Positions 18,472 to 29,428 of a stretch of 64,000 nucleotides of DNA are shown piece after piece. The DNA comes from Mycolicibacter sinensis (lineage in GTDB: Bacteria; Actinomycetota; Actinomycetes; Mycobacteriales; Mycobacteriaceae). The stretch lies in the NCBI RefSeq assembly GCF_001667945.1, contig NZ_LZJK01000063.1, positions 1-64,000 of the forward strand, read 5' to 3'. The notes beneath the pieces were generated by a model. That model searched no databases and was not told where the DNA came from. It saw only the letters and a program-made list of their open reading frames with translations. The position numbers were made by a program, and so were the translations under genes. Each line of letters starts with the position of its first letter. Positions within the stretch are counted from its first letter, which is position 1.

Positions 18472-19389
18472 CTATCGCGAAGGGGTACCGGCCGCCATCG
18501 CCCGATACCCTTCCCGCACGCTCGGGTACCGCGGTGCCCAGCCCGCGATCGCGCGGAAACGGGCGTTGCTGACACGCAGTGATCGGGTCATCGATGTGGC
18601 CCGATCACCGAGCAGGAGGGCCAGCCGGCCCGGCCCGGTGATCCACGGGGCGGCGCCGACGGCCGCGGCCAGCGCTTGGGTGTGCTGCTTTTTGGTGACG
18701 GGTTCGTCGTCGACGACGTTGTAGGTGCCGGCGGGGCATGCCAGAGCGGCGATCACGGCGCTGGCCGCGTCGGAGAGGTATATCGACGACAGGTAGGACT
18801 CGCGGCGGCCGGGCTGGAAAGCGACGTGATGTCGGGCCATGCCCATGATCTGTTCGCTGTGGGCCGCGCCCGGCCCGTAGAACAGGCCGAAGCGCAAAAT
18901 CACTGAGCCGCCGCCGGTTTCGGCGAATCGCCGGGCGCTGGATTCTGCGGCGTGGTTCCCCGCGGCGATCGGGTAGTGGTCCACGGCCGCATCCTCATCG
19001 AGCCAGCGGTCGCCGCCGTCGCGGTAAACCATCGCCACCGACTCCTGCACCACTCGCGGGACCGCCGCGGCCAGCGCGGCGTCGACGACTGCCGCCGACC
19101 CCTCGGTACGTATCCGCTGGCATGCGGCCCAGGCGGCTTTGAAAACGAACCGCTGCGGAGAAGGAAGCGCGGACGCCAAATTCACCACCACGTCGTGGCC
19201 ACGGAAAGCTTCGGCAAGTGCGTCCCGGTCGAACAACGACACCCGAATTGGCTTGGCGCCCTGGCTGATCAGAACCGACGCTTTCGCGTCACTTCGGGCC
19301 ATCGCCGTGACCTCATGCCTGGCGGCGATCAACGCGGGCACCGTGTGGCTACCGATCGCGCCGGTGCCACCCGTGACGAACACGCGCAC
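18472..19389 (-). CDS. NAD(P)-dependent extended SDR / NmrA-like epimerase
   Basis: This 305-residue Rossmann-fold protein starts with VFVTGGTGAIGSHTVPALI, the extended-SDR cofactor motif. It continues with DAKASVLISQGAKPIRVSLFDRDAL, typical of atypical NmrA/epimerase members that respond to cofactors or reduce sugar or quinone substrates. The usual YxxxK active site is not clear; YPIAAGNHAAES occupies that area, so the catalytic pair may be altered. The start is GTG. I do not place it in the M. tuberculosis gene order, so it may be an insertion between the imu genes and guaA. The flanking 18340-18471 and 19390-19542 hold no other supported gene. Confidence 0.8.
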   Translation of the reverse strand: MRVFVTGGTGAIGSHTVPALIAARHEVTAMARSDAKASVLISQGAKPIRVSLFDRDALAEAFRGHDVVVNLASALPSPQRFVFKAAWAACQRIRTEGSAAVVDAALAAAVPRVVQESVAMVYRDGGDRWLDEDAAVDHYPIAAGNHAAESSARRFAETGGGSVILRFGLFYGPGAAHSEQIMGMARHHVAFQPGRRESYLSSIYLSDAASAVIAALACPAGTYNVVDDEPVTKKQHTQALAAAVGAAPWITGPGRLALLLGDRATSMTRSLRVSNARFRAIAGWAPRYPSVREGYRAMAAGTPSR

Positions 19390-19542
19390 TTCGTCATAGT
19401 ACGCGGCGAGGCGGCATGCGCCCCCTCACAGAAGAGGGTGATATCGCCGGCGCAATCCGATTCGAACTCACCACACCCCCGCTCCGCGGGTACGCAAGTG
19501 ACGGCTGTTACTCGCGGGTTTGGGGCCAGCGCGGCCTGGAAA

Positions 19543-21096
19543 TCACTCCCACTCGATGGTTCCGGGCGGTTTGCTGGTGATATCCAACACCACCCGGTTG
19601 ACCTCGGCCACCTCGTTGGTGATCCGGGTGGAGATGCGCTCCAGCACCTCATAAGGCACCCGGGTCCAGTCGGCGGTCATGGCGTCCTCACTGGACACCG
19701 GCCGCAGCACGATCGGATGCCCGTAGGTGCGGCCGTCGCCCTGCACCCCGACCGAGCGGATGTCGGCCAACAGCACCACCGGGCACTGCCAGATCTGGTG
19801 GTCCAGGCCGGCGGTGGTCAACTCCTCGCGAGCGATCGCGTCGGCCGCCCGCAGCGTCGCCAACCGCTCGGAAGTGACCTCGCCGACGATCCGGATCCCC
19901 AATCCCGGCCCCGGGAACGGTTGGCGCTCAACGATCTCCTCGGGCAGCCCCAATTCCCGCCCGACCGCACGCACTTCGTCCTTGAACAGCAATCGCAGCG
20001 GCTCGACGAGGGTGAACTTCAAATCTTCCGGCAGCCCGCCCACATTGTGGTGGCTCTTGATGTTTGCGGTGCCGGCTCCGCCGCCGGATTCCACCACGTC
20101 CGGATACAGCGTGCCCTGCACCAGGAAGTCGATCGGCTCCGCAGCGGCCAGATCACGCACCGCGCCTTCGAAGGCGCGAATGAACTGCCGGCCGATGATC
20201 TTTCGCTTGCCCTCGGGGTCAGAGACCCCCGCCAGCGCGTCGAGGAAGACCTCAGCGGCGTCCACCGTGACCAGCCGTGCCCCGGTAGCGGCCACGAAGT
20301 CTTCCTGCACCTGCTCGCGCTCCCCGGAGCGCAACAGCCCGTGATCGACGAATACACACGTCAGCCGGTCCCCGATGGCGCGCTGCACCAGCGCCGCGGC
20401 GACCGCGGAATCCACCCCGCCGGACAGCCCACAAATGGCGTGACCGTCACCGATCTGAGCCCGCACCTGCTCGATCAGCGCCTCGGCGATGTTGGCGGGC
20501 GTCCACACCGCGTCGATACCGGCGAACTCGTGCAGGAACCGGCTGAGCACCCGCTGCCCGTAGGGGGTGTGGATGACCTCCGGGTGGTACTGCACCCCGG
20601 CCAGCCGACGCGCCCGGTTCTCGAACGCGGCCACCGGGGCGCCGGCGGTGGCGGCCACCACCGCGAACCCGTCCGGTGCGTCGGTCACCGCATCGCCGTG
20701 GCTCATCCACACCGGCTGGGTGCCCGGAAGACCCGAATGCAGTTCGCCGCCGGTCACTTTCAGCTCGGTACGGCCGTACTCACTGGTTCCGGTACGCTCG
20801 ACGGTGCCGCCGAGCGCGGCCGCCATGGCCTGGAAGCCGTAGCAGATGCCGAACACCGGCACATCGAGGTCGAACAGCGCCGGATCCAGCTGCGGGGCAC
20901 CCTCGGCGTAGACACTGGCCGGCCCGCCGGACAGCACGATCGCCCGCGGGTTGCGCGCGGCGATCTCCTCGACGGTCGCGGTGTGCGGGACGACCTCGGA
21001 GAACACCCGCGCCTCGCGGACCCGGCGGGCGATCAGTTGGGCATACTGCGCACCGAAGTCGATGACCAACACGGGGCGCGACGATGGGGACGACAC
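19543..21096 (-). CDS. guaA: GMP synthase (glutamine-hydrolysing)
   Basis: GuaA converts XMP to GMP using glutamine and ATP. The 517-residue protein has an N-terminal class I glutamine amidotransferase domain with the nucleophile in [10 protein letters not shown] and the SGGPASVY motif. The ATP pyrophosphatase domain follows with the P-loop [15 protein letters not shown]. The C-terminal dimerization domain has [13 protein letters not shown] and ends in the conserved KPPGTIEWE. The GTG at 21096 is chosen because [18 protein letters not shown] fits the family N-terminus; the longer frame upstream overlaps the divergent gene region. It complements guaB2 and guaB3 8 kb away. Confidence 0.97.
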   Translation of the reverse strand: MSSPSSRPVLVIDFGAQYAQLIARRVREARVFSEVVPHTATVEEIAARNPRAIVLSGGPASVYAEGAPQLDPALFDLDVPVFGICYGFQAMAAALGGTVERTGTSEYGRTELKVTGGELHSGLPGTQPVWMSHGDAVTDAPDGFAVVAATAGAPVAAFENRARRLAGVQYHPEVIHTPYGQRVLSRFLHEFAGIDAVWTPANIAEALIEQVRAQIGDGHAICGLSGGVDSAVAAALVQRAIGDRLTCVFVDHGLLRSGEREQVQEDFVAATGARLVTVDAAEVFLDALAGVSDPEGKRKIIGRQFIRAFEGAVRDLAAAEPIDFLVQGTLYPDVVESGGGAGTANIKSHHNVGGLPEDLKFTLVEPLRLLFKDEVRAVGRELGLPEEIVERQPFPGPGLGIRIVGEVTSERLATLRAADAIAREELTTAGLDHQIWQCPVVLLADIRSVGVQGDGRTYGHPIVLRPVSSEDAMTADWTRVPYEVLERISTRITNEVAEVNRVVLDITSKPPGTIEWE

Positions 21097-21187
21097 CGCA
21101 GAGAGTGTAGTGGCCGCAAACTGTCCCCGATCCGACGGCGGGCATGGTGGAGTGGACATCAGCCCGAGAGCCGGAAGGGGGTCATCC

Positions 21188-21925
21188 ATGGTGCTGGGCC
21201 TGCCCGAAACGGTGCGCGCCTGCCTGTTCGATCTCGACGGCGTGCTCACCGACACCGCCAGCGTGCACACCCGGGCGTGGAAGGCCATGTTCGACGGGTA
21301 TCTGTCGGCGCGCGCCGAGCGCACCGGTACGCCGTTCGTGCCGTTCGACCCGGTGGACGACTACCTGCGATTCGTCGACGGCCGCAAACGCGACGACGGG
21401 GTGCGCACCTTTCTGGCCAGCCGCGACATCGTGCTGCCCGACGGCGGCAACGACGACCCGCCTGAGGCCGAAACGGTGCACGGCCTGGGCAACCGCAAGA
21501 ACGCGGCGTTCCTCACCGCGCTGCAGACCGACGGGGTGGACGTGTTCGAGGGCTCGCGGCGCTACCTGGCCGCGGTCACCGCGGCGGGCCTGGCCACCGC
21601 GGTGGTGTCGGCCAGCGCCAACGCCGGCGAAGTGCTGGCGATCACCGGCCTGGACAAGTTCATCGCGCAGCGCGTCGACGGCGTGACGCTGCGCACCGAA
21701 CACATCGCGGGCAAGCCGGCCCCGGACTCGTTCCTGCGGGCGGCGCAGCTGCTCGGTGTCGCTCCCGCCGGGGCCGCGGTGTTCGAGGATGCGCTCTCGG
21801 GGGTGGCGGCCGGACGGGCCGGCGGGTTCGGTTTCGTGGTGGGCGTCGATCGGGTAGGTCAGGCCCAAGACCTGCTGAGCCATGGCGCCGACGTCGTCGT
21901 CACCGATTTGGAGGAACTTCTGTGA
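21188..21925 (+). CDS. Beta-phosphoglucomutase-like HAD phosphatase (Rv3400-like)
   Basis: This 245-residue HAD-superfamily protein shows [11 protein letters not shown] (catalytic aspartates), VVSASAN (motif II), [12 protein letters not shown] (Lys of motif III) and [11 protein letters not shown] (motif IV). This is the pattern of beta-phosphoglucomutase, which interconverts beta-glucose-1-phosphate and glucose-6-phosphate. A GGAAGGGGG site precedes the ATG. It lies 10 bp before the GH65 gene. A GH65 phosphorylase would release beta-glucose-1-phosphate, the mutase substrate, so the two probably act in sequence. The family is also rich in other sugar phosphatases, so the substrate is inferred. 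Confidence 0.88.
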   Translation: MVLGLPETVRACLFDLDGVLTDTASVHTRAWKAMFDGYLSARAERTGTPFVPFDPVDDYLRFVDGRKRDDGVRTFLASRDIVLPDGGNDDPPEAETVHGLGNRKNAAFLTALQTDGVDVFEGSRRYLAAVTAAGLATAVVSASANAGEVLAITGLDKFIAQRVDGVTLRTEHIAGKPAPDSFLRAAQLLGVAPAGAAVFEDALSGVAAGRAGGFGFVVGVDRVGQAQDLLSHGADVVVTDLEELL

Positions 21926-21935
21926 AGGCAGGCCG

Positions 21936-24296
21936 ATGATCCCTGAGGACTACTTTCCGATCGACCCCTGGCAGATCCGCGAAACCCGGCTCGACCTGGA
22001 TCTGCTCGGGCAGACCGAATCCCTGTTCACGCTGTCCAACGGGCACGTCGGATTGCGCGGCAACCTCGACGAGGGCGAGCCCTACGGCCTGCCCGGCACC
22101 TACCTGAACTCGTTCTACGAGGTGCGGCCGCTGCCCTACGCCGAGGCCGGGTTCGGCTATCCGCAGGCCGGGCAGACCGTCGTCGACGTGACCAACGGCA
22201 AGATCATCCGGCTGATGGTCGACGACGAACCGTTCGACGTCCGCTACGGCGAGCTGATCGACCACGAGCGCACCCTCGACCTGCGGGCCGGCACCCTGGT
22301 CCGCCGGGTGCACTGGCGCTCCCCGGCCGGCAAACAGGTCAACGTGCATTCGACCCGGCTGGTCTCACTGGCCCAGCGCAGCGTCGCGGCCATCGAGTAC
22401 GTCGTCGAGGCGATCGACGAATTCGTCCGTGTGACAGTGCAATCCGAGCTGGTCGCCAACGAGGACCAACCGACGACCTCCGGCGACCCGCGGGTGGCGG
22501 CGATCCTGGACAACCCCCTGGAGGCCGTGGAGCGGGAGAACACCGACCGCGGGGCGGTGCTGGTGCACCGCACGCGGGCCAGTGGGCTGATGATGGCCGC
22601 GGCCATGCACCACGAGATCGAGGTGCCCGGCCGGGTCCAGGTCAACACCATCGCGATTCCCGATGTGGCCGCGACCACGGTGGTGTGCGGGCTGCGCCCC
22701 GGGCAGAAATTGCGGATCGTCAAGTACCTGGCCTACGGCTGGTCCAGCGAGCGGTCCCGGCCCGCGCTGCGCGATCAGGCCGTCGCCGCGCTGACCGGTG
22801 CCCGCTACAGCGGCTGGCAGGGGCTGGTCGACGCCCAGCGGTCCTACCTCGACGAGTTCTGGGACGGCGCCGACGTCGAGGTCGACGGCGATCCGGATTG
22901 CCAGCAGGCGGTCCGCTTCGCGCTGTTTCACCTGCTGCAGGCCAGCGCGCGCGCCGAACGCCGGGCGATCCCCAGCAAGGGACTGACCGGCACCGGATAT
23001 GACGGCCATACCTTTTGGGACAGTGAGAGTTTCATCATCCCGGTGCTGACCTACACCGCTCCGCACGCGGCGGCTGACGCGCTGCGCTGGCGGTCGTCGA
23101 CACTGGATCTGGCCCGCGACCGGGCCACCGAACTCGGGCTGGCGGGGGCGGCTTTCCCGTGGCGGACGATCCGTGGCCAGGAGTGCTCGGGATACTGGCC
23201 AGCCGGCACGGCCGCCTGGCACATCAATGCCGACATCGCGGCGGCATTCGAGCAGTACCGGATCGTCACCGGGGACGGCTCTTTGGAGGCCGAATGCGGC
23301 CTGGCGGTGCTGGTCGAGACCGCCCGGCTGTGGCGGTCGCTGGGCCACCACGACCGGCACGGGGTGTGGCACCTGTCCGGGGTGACCGGCCCCGACGAGT
23401 ACACCGCGATCGTCCGGGACAACGTGTTCACCAATCTGATGGCCGCCCACAATCTGCGCACCGCGGCCGAGGCGTGCGCCCGCCATCCCGACGCCGCCCA
23501 CGAGTTGGGGGTCACCACCGAGGAGATGGCCGGCTGGCGCGATGCCGCCGACGCGGCGCACATCCCCTACGACGAGGAACTGGGCGTGCATCCGCAGTGC
23601 GAGGGCTTCACCTCCGCCGCGGAGTGGGACTTCGACGCCCGGACCACCTACCCGTTGCTGCTCAACGAACCCTATGTACGGCTCTACCCGGCTCAGGTGG
23701 TCAAGCAGGCCGATGTCCTGCTGGCCATGCACTGGCGCAGCCACGCGTTCAGCCCCGAAGAGAAGGCCCGCAACGTCGACTACTACGAGCGGCGCACGGT
23801 GCGCGACTCCTCGCTGTCGGCCTGCACCCAGGCGGTGATGTGCGCCGAGGTGGGGCATGTGGAGCTGGCCCACGACTACACCTACGAAACGGCGTTCGTC
23901 GACCTGCGCGATCTGCACGACAACACCCGCGAGGGACTGCACTTGGCGGCGCTGGCCGGAACCTGGCTCGCGCTGGTGGCCGGGTTCGGCGGCCTGCGTG
24001 ACGACGAGGGTGTGCTGGCGCTGGATCCGGCGCTGCCGGATGGGATCTCACGTCTCCGATTCCGCTTGCGTTGGAGGGGTTTCCGCGTCACGGTCGCGGC
24101 CACCCACCATGAGGTCACCTATGCGCTGCGTGATGGGCCCGACGGCCGGCTGACGATCCACCATGCCGGCAAGGAACTCGAACTGACCACACAATCACCC
24201 ACGACGGTGCCGGCGCGCCGGCGCGAACCGCTGCTGCCGCCACCGCACCAGCCGCCCGGGCGCGCACCCAGCCACCGGCACCACGTCGCGCGGTGA
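21936..24296 (+). CDS. Glycoside hydrolase family 65 phosphorylase/hydrolase (Rv3401-like)
   Basis: This is an inverting GH65 enzyme of 786 residues, the same length as M. tuberculosis Rv3401. It has an N-terminal beta-sandwich (starting YFPIDPWQIRET), a helical linker and an (alpha/alpha)6 catalytic barrel containing GYDGHTFWDSESFIIPVL. The general-acid glutamate lies in TGPDEYTAI near residue 488, and a C-terminal beta-domain follows. Family members phosphorolyse maltose, trehalose or kojibiose to beta-glucose-1-phosphate, or hydrolyse trehalose. Its partner is the upstream phosphoglucomutase. An AAGGCAGG site precedes the ATG. Choice between phosphorylase and hydrolase cannot be made from sequence reading alone. 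Confidence 0.88.
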   Translation: MIPEDYFPIDPWQIRETRLDLDLLGQTESLFTLSNGHVGLRGNLDEGEPYGLPGTYLNSFYEVRPLPYAEAGFGYPQAGQTVVDVTNGKIIRLMVDDEPFDVRYGELIDHERTLDLRAGTLVRRVHWRSPAGKQVNVHSTRLVSLAQRSVAAIEYVVEAIDEFVRVTVQSELVANEDQPTTSGDPRVAAILDNPLEAVERENTDRGAVLVHRTRASGLMMAAAMHHEIEVPGRVQVNTIAIPDVAATTVVCGLRPGQKLRIVKYLAYGWSSERSRPALRDQAVAALTGARYSGWQGLVDAQRSYLDEFWDGADVEVDGDPDCQQAVRFALFHLLQASARAERRAIPSKGLTGTGYDGHTFWDSESFIIPVLTYTAPHAAADALRWRSSTLDLARDRATELGLAGAAFPWRTIRGQECSGYWPAGTAAWHINADIAAAFEQYRIVTGDGSLEAECGLAVLVETARLWRSLGHHDRHGVWHLSGVTGPDEYTAIVRDNVFTNLMAAHNLRTAAEACARHPDAAHELGVTTEEMAGWRDAADAAHIPYDEELGVHPQCEGFTSAAEWDFDARTTYPLLLNEPYVRLYPAQVVKQADVLLAMHWRSHAFSPEEKARNVDYYERRTVRDSSLSACTQAVMCAEVGHVELAHDYTYETAFVDLRDLHDNTREGLHLAALAGTWLALVAGFGGLRDDEGVLALDPALPDGISRLRFRLRWRGFRVTVAATHHEVTYALRDGPDGRLTIHHAGKELELTTQSPTTVPARRREPLLPPPHQPPGRAPSHRHHVAR

Positions 24297-24300
24297 GGCC

Positions 24301-26043
24301 TCAGGCGATGCCGGAGGCCCAGCGCAGCGCGCCGATGGCCTGATCGGGTACCGCCGGGTTCTTCGGCGCGATCGGATCCAGCCGCCGATAGGGCTCGCCC
24401 TGGGCCGGCCGCTGGTCGGCCTCGCCCTTGTTCGGCCACAGCGACGCGGCCCGCTCGGCCTGGGCGGCGATCGACAGCGACGGGTTGACGCCGAGGTTGG
24501 CCGAGACCGCTGCGCCGTCCATCACCGCCAGCGTCGGGTAGCCGTACACCCGCTGGTAGGCATCGATGACACCGTGCTCGGGACTGTCCCCGATCGCCGC
24601 GCCGCCCAAAAAGTGCGCGGTCAGCGGGATGTTGAACAGCTCGCCCCAGGTGCCCCCGGCCACGCCGTCGATCTTGGCGGCGATGCGACGGGTGACCTCG
24701 TTGCCGACCGGGATCCAGCTCGGGTTCGGTTCGCCGTGGCCCTGCTTGCTGGTATAGCGGCGGATACCGAGCCTGCCGCGTTTGGTGAAGGTGGTGATCG
24801 AGTTGTCCAGGTGCTGCATGACCAGCGCGATCACCGTGCGCTCACTCCACTGCTTGGGGTTGAGCAGCCGCAGGATGTGCCCGGGGTCTTCGCGGGCCTG
24901 ATCCAACAGCTGCCGCCAGCGCGGAACGTCGGTGCCCTGCGGGCCGGCGCCGTCGGTCATCAACGTCTGCAGCAGGCCCATCGCGTTGGAGCCCTTGCCG
25001 TAGCGGACCGGCTCGACATGGGTGTCGGCGGTGGGGTGAATAGAGGAGGTGATCGCCACGCCGTGGGTCAGGTTCAGGCCCGGCTTGACGTCCAAAGTGG
25101 CTGCGCCAACAATGGATTCGGAGTTGGTGCGGGTCAGCACCCCCAGTTTGTCGGACAGCTTGGGCAGCTTGCCCTTGTCCCGCATCTTGAACAGCAGCCG
25201 CTGGGTGTTGTAGGTGCCGGCGGCCAGAATCAGATACCGCGCGGTGAAGGTCTTGCGGTGCCGGCGCGCCCGCAGACCGGTGCGCACCGTGCGCACCTGC
25301 CACAGCCCGTCGGCACCCTGCTCGAAGGCGGTCACCGTCGTCATCGGATGCACCTGTGCGCCAGCTGATTCCGCCAGATACAGGTAGTTCTTCACCAGGG
25401 TGTTCTTGGCGCCCCAGCGACAACCCGTCATGCACTCGCCGCACTCCAGGCAGCCGGTGCGCTGCGGGCCGGCGCCGCCGAAGTACGGGTCGGGCACCGT
25501 CTTGCCCGGGGTCTTGTTTCCGCCCTCACCGAAGAACACCCCGACCGGCGTGGCCACGAACGTGTCGCCGACCCCCATGTCGTCGGCGACCTGTTTGACG
25601 ATGCGGTCGGCGTCGGTGAACGTCGGGTTCTTGACCACCCCGAGCATCCGCTGCGCCTGCTCGTAGTGCGGCATGAGTTCGGCCCGCCAGTCGGTGATGT
25701 GGGCCCACTGTTTGTCGGCGAAGAACGGCTCCGGCGGCACGTAGAGCGTGTTGGCGTAGTTCAGCGAACCACCGCCCACCCCGGCGCCGGCCAGCACCAT
25801 GACGTTGTTGAGCAGGTGGATGCGCTGGATGCCGTAGCAACCCAGCTTCGGCGCCCACAAGAACTCGCGCAGGTGCCAGGAATTCTTGGCGAAGTCGGCG
25901 TCGGCATACCGGCGGCCCGCTTCCAGAACGCCTACGCGATAACCCTTCTCGGTCAGCCGCAGCGCGCTGACGCTGCCCCCGAAACCCGAACCGATGATCA
26001 GGACGTCGTAGTCAGGTTGGTAATCCGGCTCCATAGCCAGCAA
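24301..26043 (-). CDS. choD: ChoD, GMC-family flavin oxidoreductase (annotated cholesterol oxidase)
   Basis: This 580-residue GMC oxidoreductase has the FAD-binding GSGFGGSVSALRLTEKGYRVGVLEAG motif at the N-terminus and a C-terminal NPSLSIAAQAERAA block. It closely resembles M. tuberculosis Rv3409c. Unusually for GMC enzymes it contains a ferredoxin-like cysteine set C198-x2-C201-x2-C204-x3-C208 in the cap region. The cholesterol oxidase label comes from the family, and the physiological substrate is disputed. The start is 26043 or the ATG at 26034. It is convergent with the GH65 gene, and in the same strand chain as guaB3 with a 50 bp gap. Confidence 0.9.
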   Translation of the reverse strand: MLAMEPDYQPDYDVLIIGSGFGGSVSALRLTEKGYRVGVLEAGRRYADADFAKNSWHLREFLWAPKLGCYGIQRIHLLNNVMVLAGAGVGGGSLNYANTLYVPPEPFFADKQWAHITDWRAELMPHYEQAQRMLGVVKNPTFTDADRIVKQVADDMGVGDTFVATPVGVFFGEGGNKTPGKTVPDPYFGGAGPQRTGCLECGECMTGCRWGAKNTLVKNYLYLAESAGAQVHPMTTVTAFEQGADGLWQVRTVRTGLRARRHRKTFTARYLILAAGTYNTQRLLFKMRDKGKLPKLSDKLGVLTRTNSESIVGAATLDVKPGLNLTHGVAITSSIHPTADTHVEPVRYGKGSNAMGLLQTLMTDGAGPQGTDVPRWRQLLDQAREDPGHILRLLNPKQWSERTVIALVMQHLDNSITTFTKRGRLGIRRYTSKQGHGEPNPSWIPVGNEVTRRIAAKIDGVAGGTWGELFNIPLTAHFLGGAAIGDSPEHGVIDAYQRVYGYPTLAVMDGAAVSANLGVNPSLSIAAQAERAASLWPNKGEADQRPAQGEPYRRLDPIAPKNPAVPDQAIGALRWASGIA

Positions 26044-26093
26044 GTATGGCCCTACTCACTGGTAACTTGCCAGATAGGCTGCCCTTACCTGCC

Positions 26094-27233
26094 TCAGCTC
26101 CCGACAGTCAGTCCGACCTTCTGGAATTCCTTGAGGTCGCAGTAGCCGGCCTTGGCCATCGACCGGCGCAACCCGCCGACCAGGTTCAGCGAGCCGAACG
26201 GGTCATCCGAGGGGCCGTCGAGCACCTGCGCCAAGCCCGGGCGCTCCCCGTAGGCGACCTGCATCAGCGCACCGCGCGGCAGCGACGGGTGCGCGGCCGC
26301 CGACGGCCAGTACCAGCCGTCGCCCTGCGCCTCGGCCGCCGCCGCCAGCGGGGTGCCCAGCACCACCGCGTCGGCGCCGCAGGCGATCGCCTTGGCCAGA
26401 TCCCCGGAGGTGTGGATGTCGCCGTCGGCCAGCACATGCACATACCGGCCGCCGGTCTCGTCGAGGTATTCCCGGCGGGCCGCGGCGGCGTCGGCGATCG
26501 CGGTGGCCATCGGCACACTGATGCCCAGCACCTCGTCGGAGGTCGTCACCCCCGAGGTGGAGCCGTAGCCGACGATCACCCCGGCCGCGCCGGTACGCAT
26601 CAGGTGCAGTGCGGTGCGGTGGTCGATCACCCCGCCGGCCACCACCGGGATGTCGAGCTCAGAGATGAACGTCTTGAGATTGAGCGGCTCGCCATCATTG
26701 GCGACGCGCTCGGCGGAGATGATGGTGCCCTGGATGACCAGCAGGTCAACTCCGGCGGCCACCAGGGCCGGGGTCAGTGCTTGGGCGTTCTGCGGGCTCA
26801 CCCGCACCGCAGTGGTCACGCCGGCCTCGCGGATGCGCGCCACCGCGGCGCCGAGCAGGTCGGGGTCCAGCGGCGCGGCGTGCAGCTGCTGCAGCAGCCG
26901 GATCGCCGCCTCCGGCTCAGCGGACGCCACCGCTGCCTTCTCAATGACCTGGGCGACCTTGGCTTCGATGTCGGCGTGCCGGCCGATCAGCCCTTCGCCG
27001 TTGAGCACTCCCAGACCGCCGAGCCGGCCCAGTTCGATCGCGAACTCCGGGGAGACCAGGGCGTCGGTGGGGTGGGCCAGCACCGGGATCTCGAACCGGT
27101 AGGCATCCAGCTGCCACGCCGTGGAGACGTCCTTGGAGGAGCGGGTGCGCCGGGACGGCACGATGTTGATGTCGTCGAGCTCGTAGGTGCGACGGGCGGT
27201 GCGGCCCATGCCGATCTCAACCATGTCACGCAT
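26094..27233 (-). CDS. guaB3: GuaB3, IMP dehydrogenase/GMP reductase family protein
   Basis: This actinobacterial IMPDH-like protein has no CBS domains. It has 379 residues, with the TIM-barrel start YELDDINIVPSRRTRSSKDVSTAW, GGLGVLNGEG, and the phosphate-binding GAAGVIVGYGS segment. Residues about 250-290 (ADGDIHTSGDLAKAIACGADAVVLG) correspond to the cofactor and phosphate loop. The catalytic GPGSxCTTR loop of IMPDH is replaced by VGYGSTSGVTT, so the catalytic cysteine is absent. Mycobacterial GuaB3 family proteins are reported to have GMP reductase-like rather than IMPDH activity; that assignment is family knowledge. The ATG at 27224 is an alternative start. It lies 58 bp after guaB2. Confidence 0.93.
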   Translation of the reverse strand: MRDMVEIGMGRTARRTYELDDINIVPSRRTRSSKDVSTAWQLDAYRFEIPVLAHPTDALVSPEFAIELGRLGGLGVLNGEGLIGRHADIEAKVAQVIEKAAVASAEPEAAIRLLQQLHAAPLDPDLLGAAVARIREAGVTTAVRVSPQNAQALTPALVAAGVDLLVIQGTIISAERVANDGEPLNLKTFISELDIPVVAGGVIDHRTALHLMRTGAAGVIVGYGSTSGVTTSDEVLGISVPMATAIADAAAARREYLDETGGRYVHVLADGDIHTSGDLAKAIACGADAVVLGTPLAAAAEAQGDGWYWPSAAAHPSLPRGALMQVAYGERPGLAQVLDGPSDDPFGSLNLVGGLRRSMAKAGYCDLKEFQKVGLTVGS

Positions 27234-27291
27234 GACGGGTCAGCCCTCGTTTCTGTTTCACTGCGCGCGAATGCGCTGGACGAACGCCTGC

Positions 27292-28887
<1,596 letters not shown>

Positions 28888-29017
28888 CTACGCAGCCGGG
28901 GTAGAAGCCCATCCTAATCGCGGCGGACAGCGGCTTTCGTTCCCCACCACCCTTGGGGTGATTATGCGGGCCGCAGAACCGGCCGCTGGCGTTCTGTCAT
29001 GGGGTCTGCGTACCCTG

Positions 29018-29428
29018 ATGGGCGTGCGTGACCACCTACCACCCGGTTTGCCGCCCGACCCGTTCGCCGACGATCCCCACGACCCGTCTGCTGCGCTGGA
29101 CGCCGTCGACCCGGGCCAGCCGCTGGATCCGCAGGAGCGGACGGCGGTCGAAGCCGACCTCGCCGACCTTGCGGTCTACGAAGCATTGTTGGCGCGCAGG
29201 GGGATCCGCGGCCTGGTGGTGTGCTGTGACGACTGCAATCAGGACCACTACCACGACTGGGACATGCTGCGTGCCAACCTGCTGCAGCTGCTCATCGACG
29301 GCACCGTCCGCCCGCACGAACCGGCCTACGACCCGGAGCCGGACAGCTACGTGACCTGGGATTACTGCCGCGGTTACGCCGACGCGTCGCTCAACGGGGC
29401 GACCTCGGAGGCCGACGGCTACCGCTGA
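29018..29428 (+). CDS. Conserved acidic protein with Cys/His motif (Rv3412-like, DUF5319)
   Basis: This 136-residue soluble, strongly acidic protein is conserved in mycobacteria. Residues 1-45 are Pro/Asp-rich and probably flexible. The core contains a striking [12 protein letters not shown] motif at 69-80, which combines C-C-x2-C with H-x-H and could bind zinc or iron, then [15 protein letters not shown]. The end is Tyr/Asp-rich ([14 protein letters not shown]). The ATG at 29018 matches the 136-residue length of M. tuberculosis Rv3412. Function is unknown. Its stop codon directly abuts the stop codon of the convergent gene, forming TGATCA. Confidence 0.88.
   Translation: MGVRDHLPPGLPPDPFADDPHDPSAALDAVDPGQPLDPQERTAVEADLADLAVYEALLARRGIRGLVVCCDDCNQDHYHDWDMLRANLLQLLIDGTVRPHEPAYDPEPDSYVTWDYCRGYADASLNGATSEADGYR

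Noticed and set aside
19440..19545. A GTTCGAATC T-loop-like sequence on the minus strand, suggesting a tRNA
   Set aside because: The flanking bases do not form a T-stem, acceptor stem or anticodon arm, so it is not a tRNA gene and probably chance.
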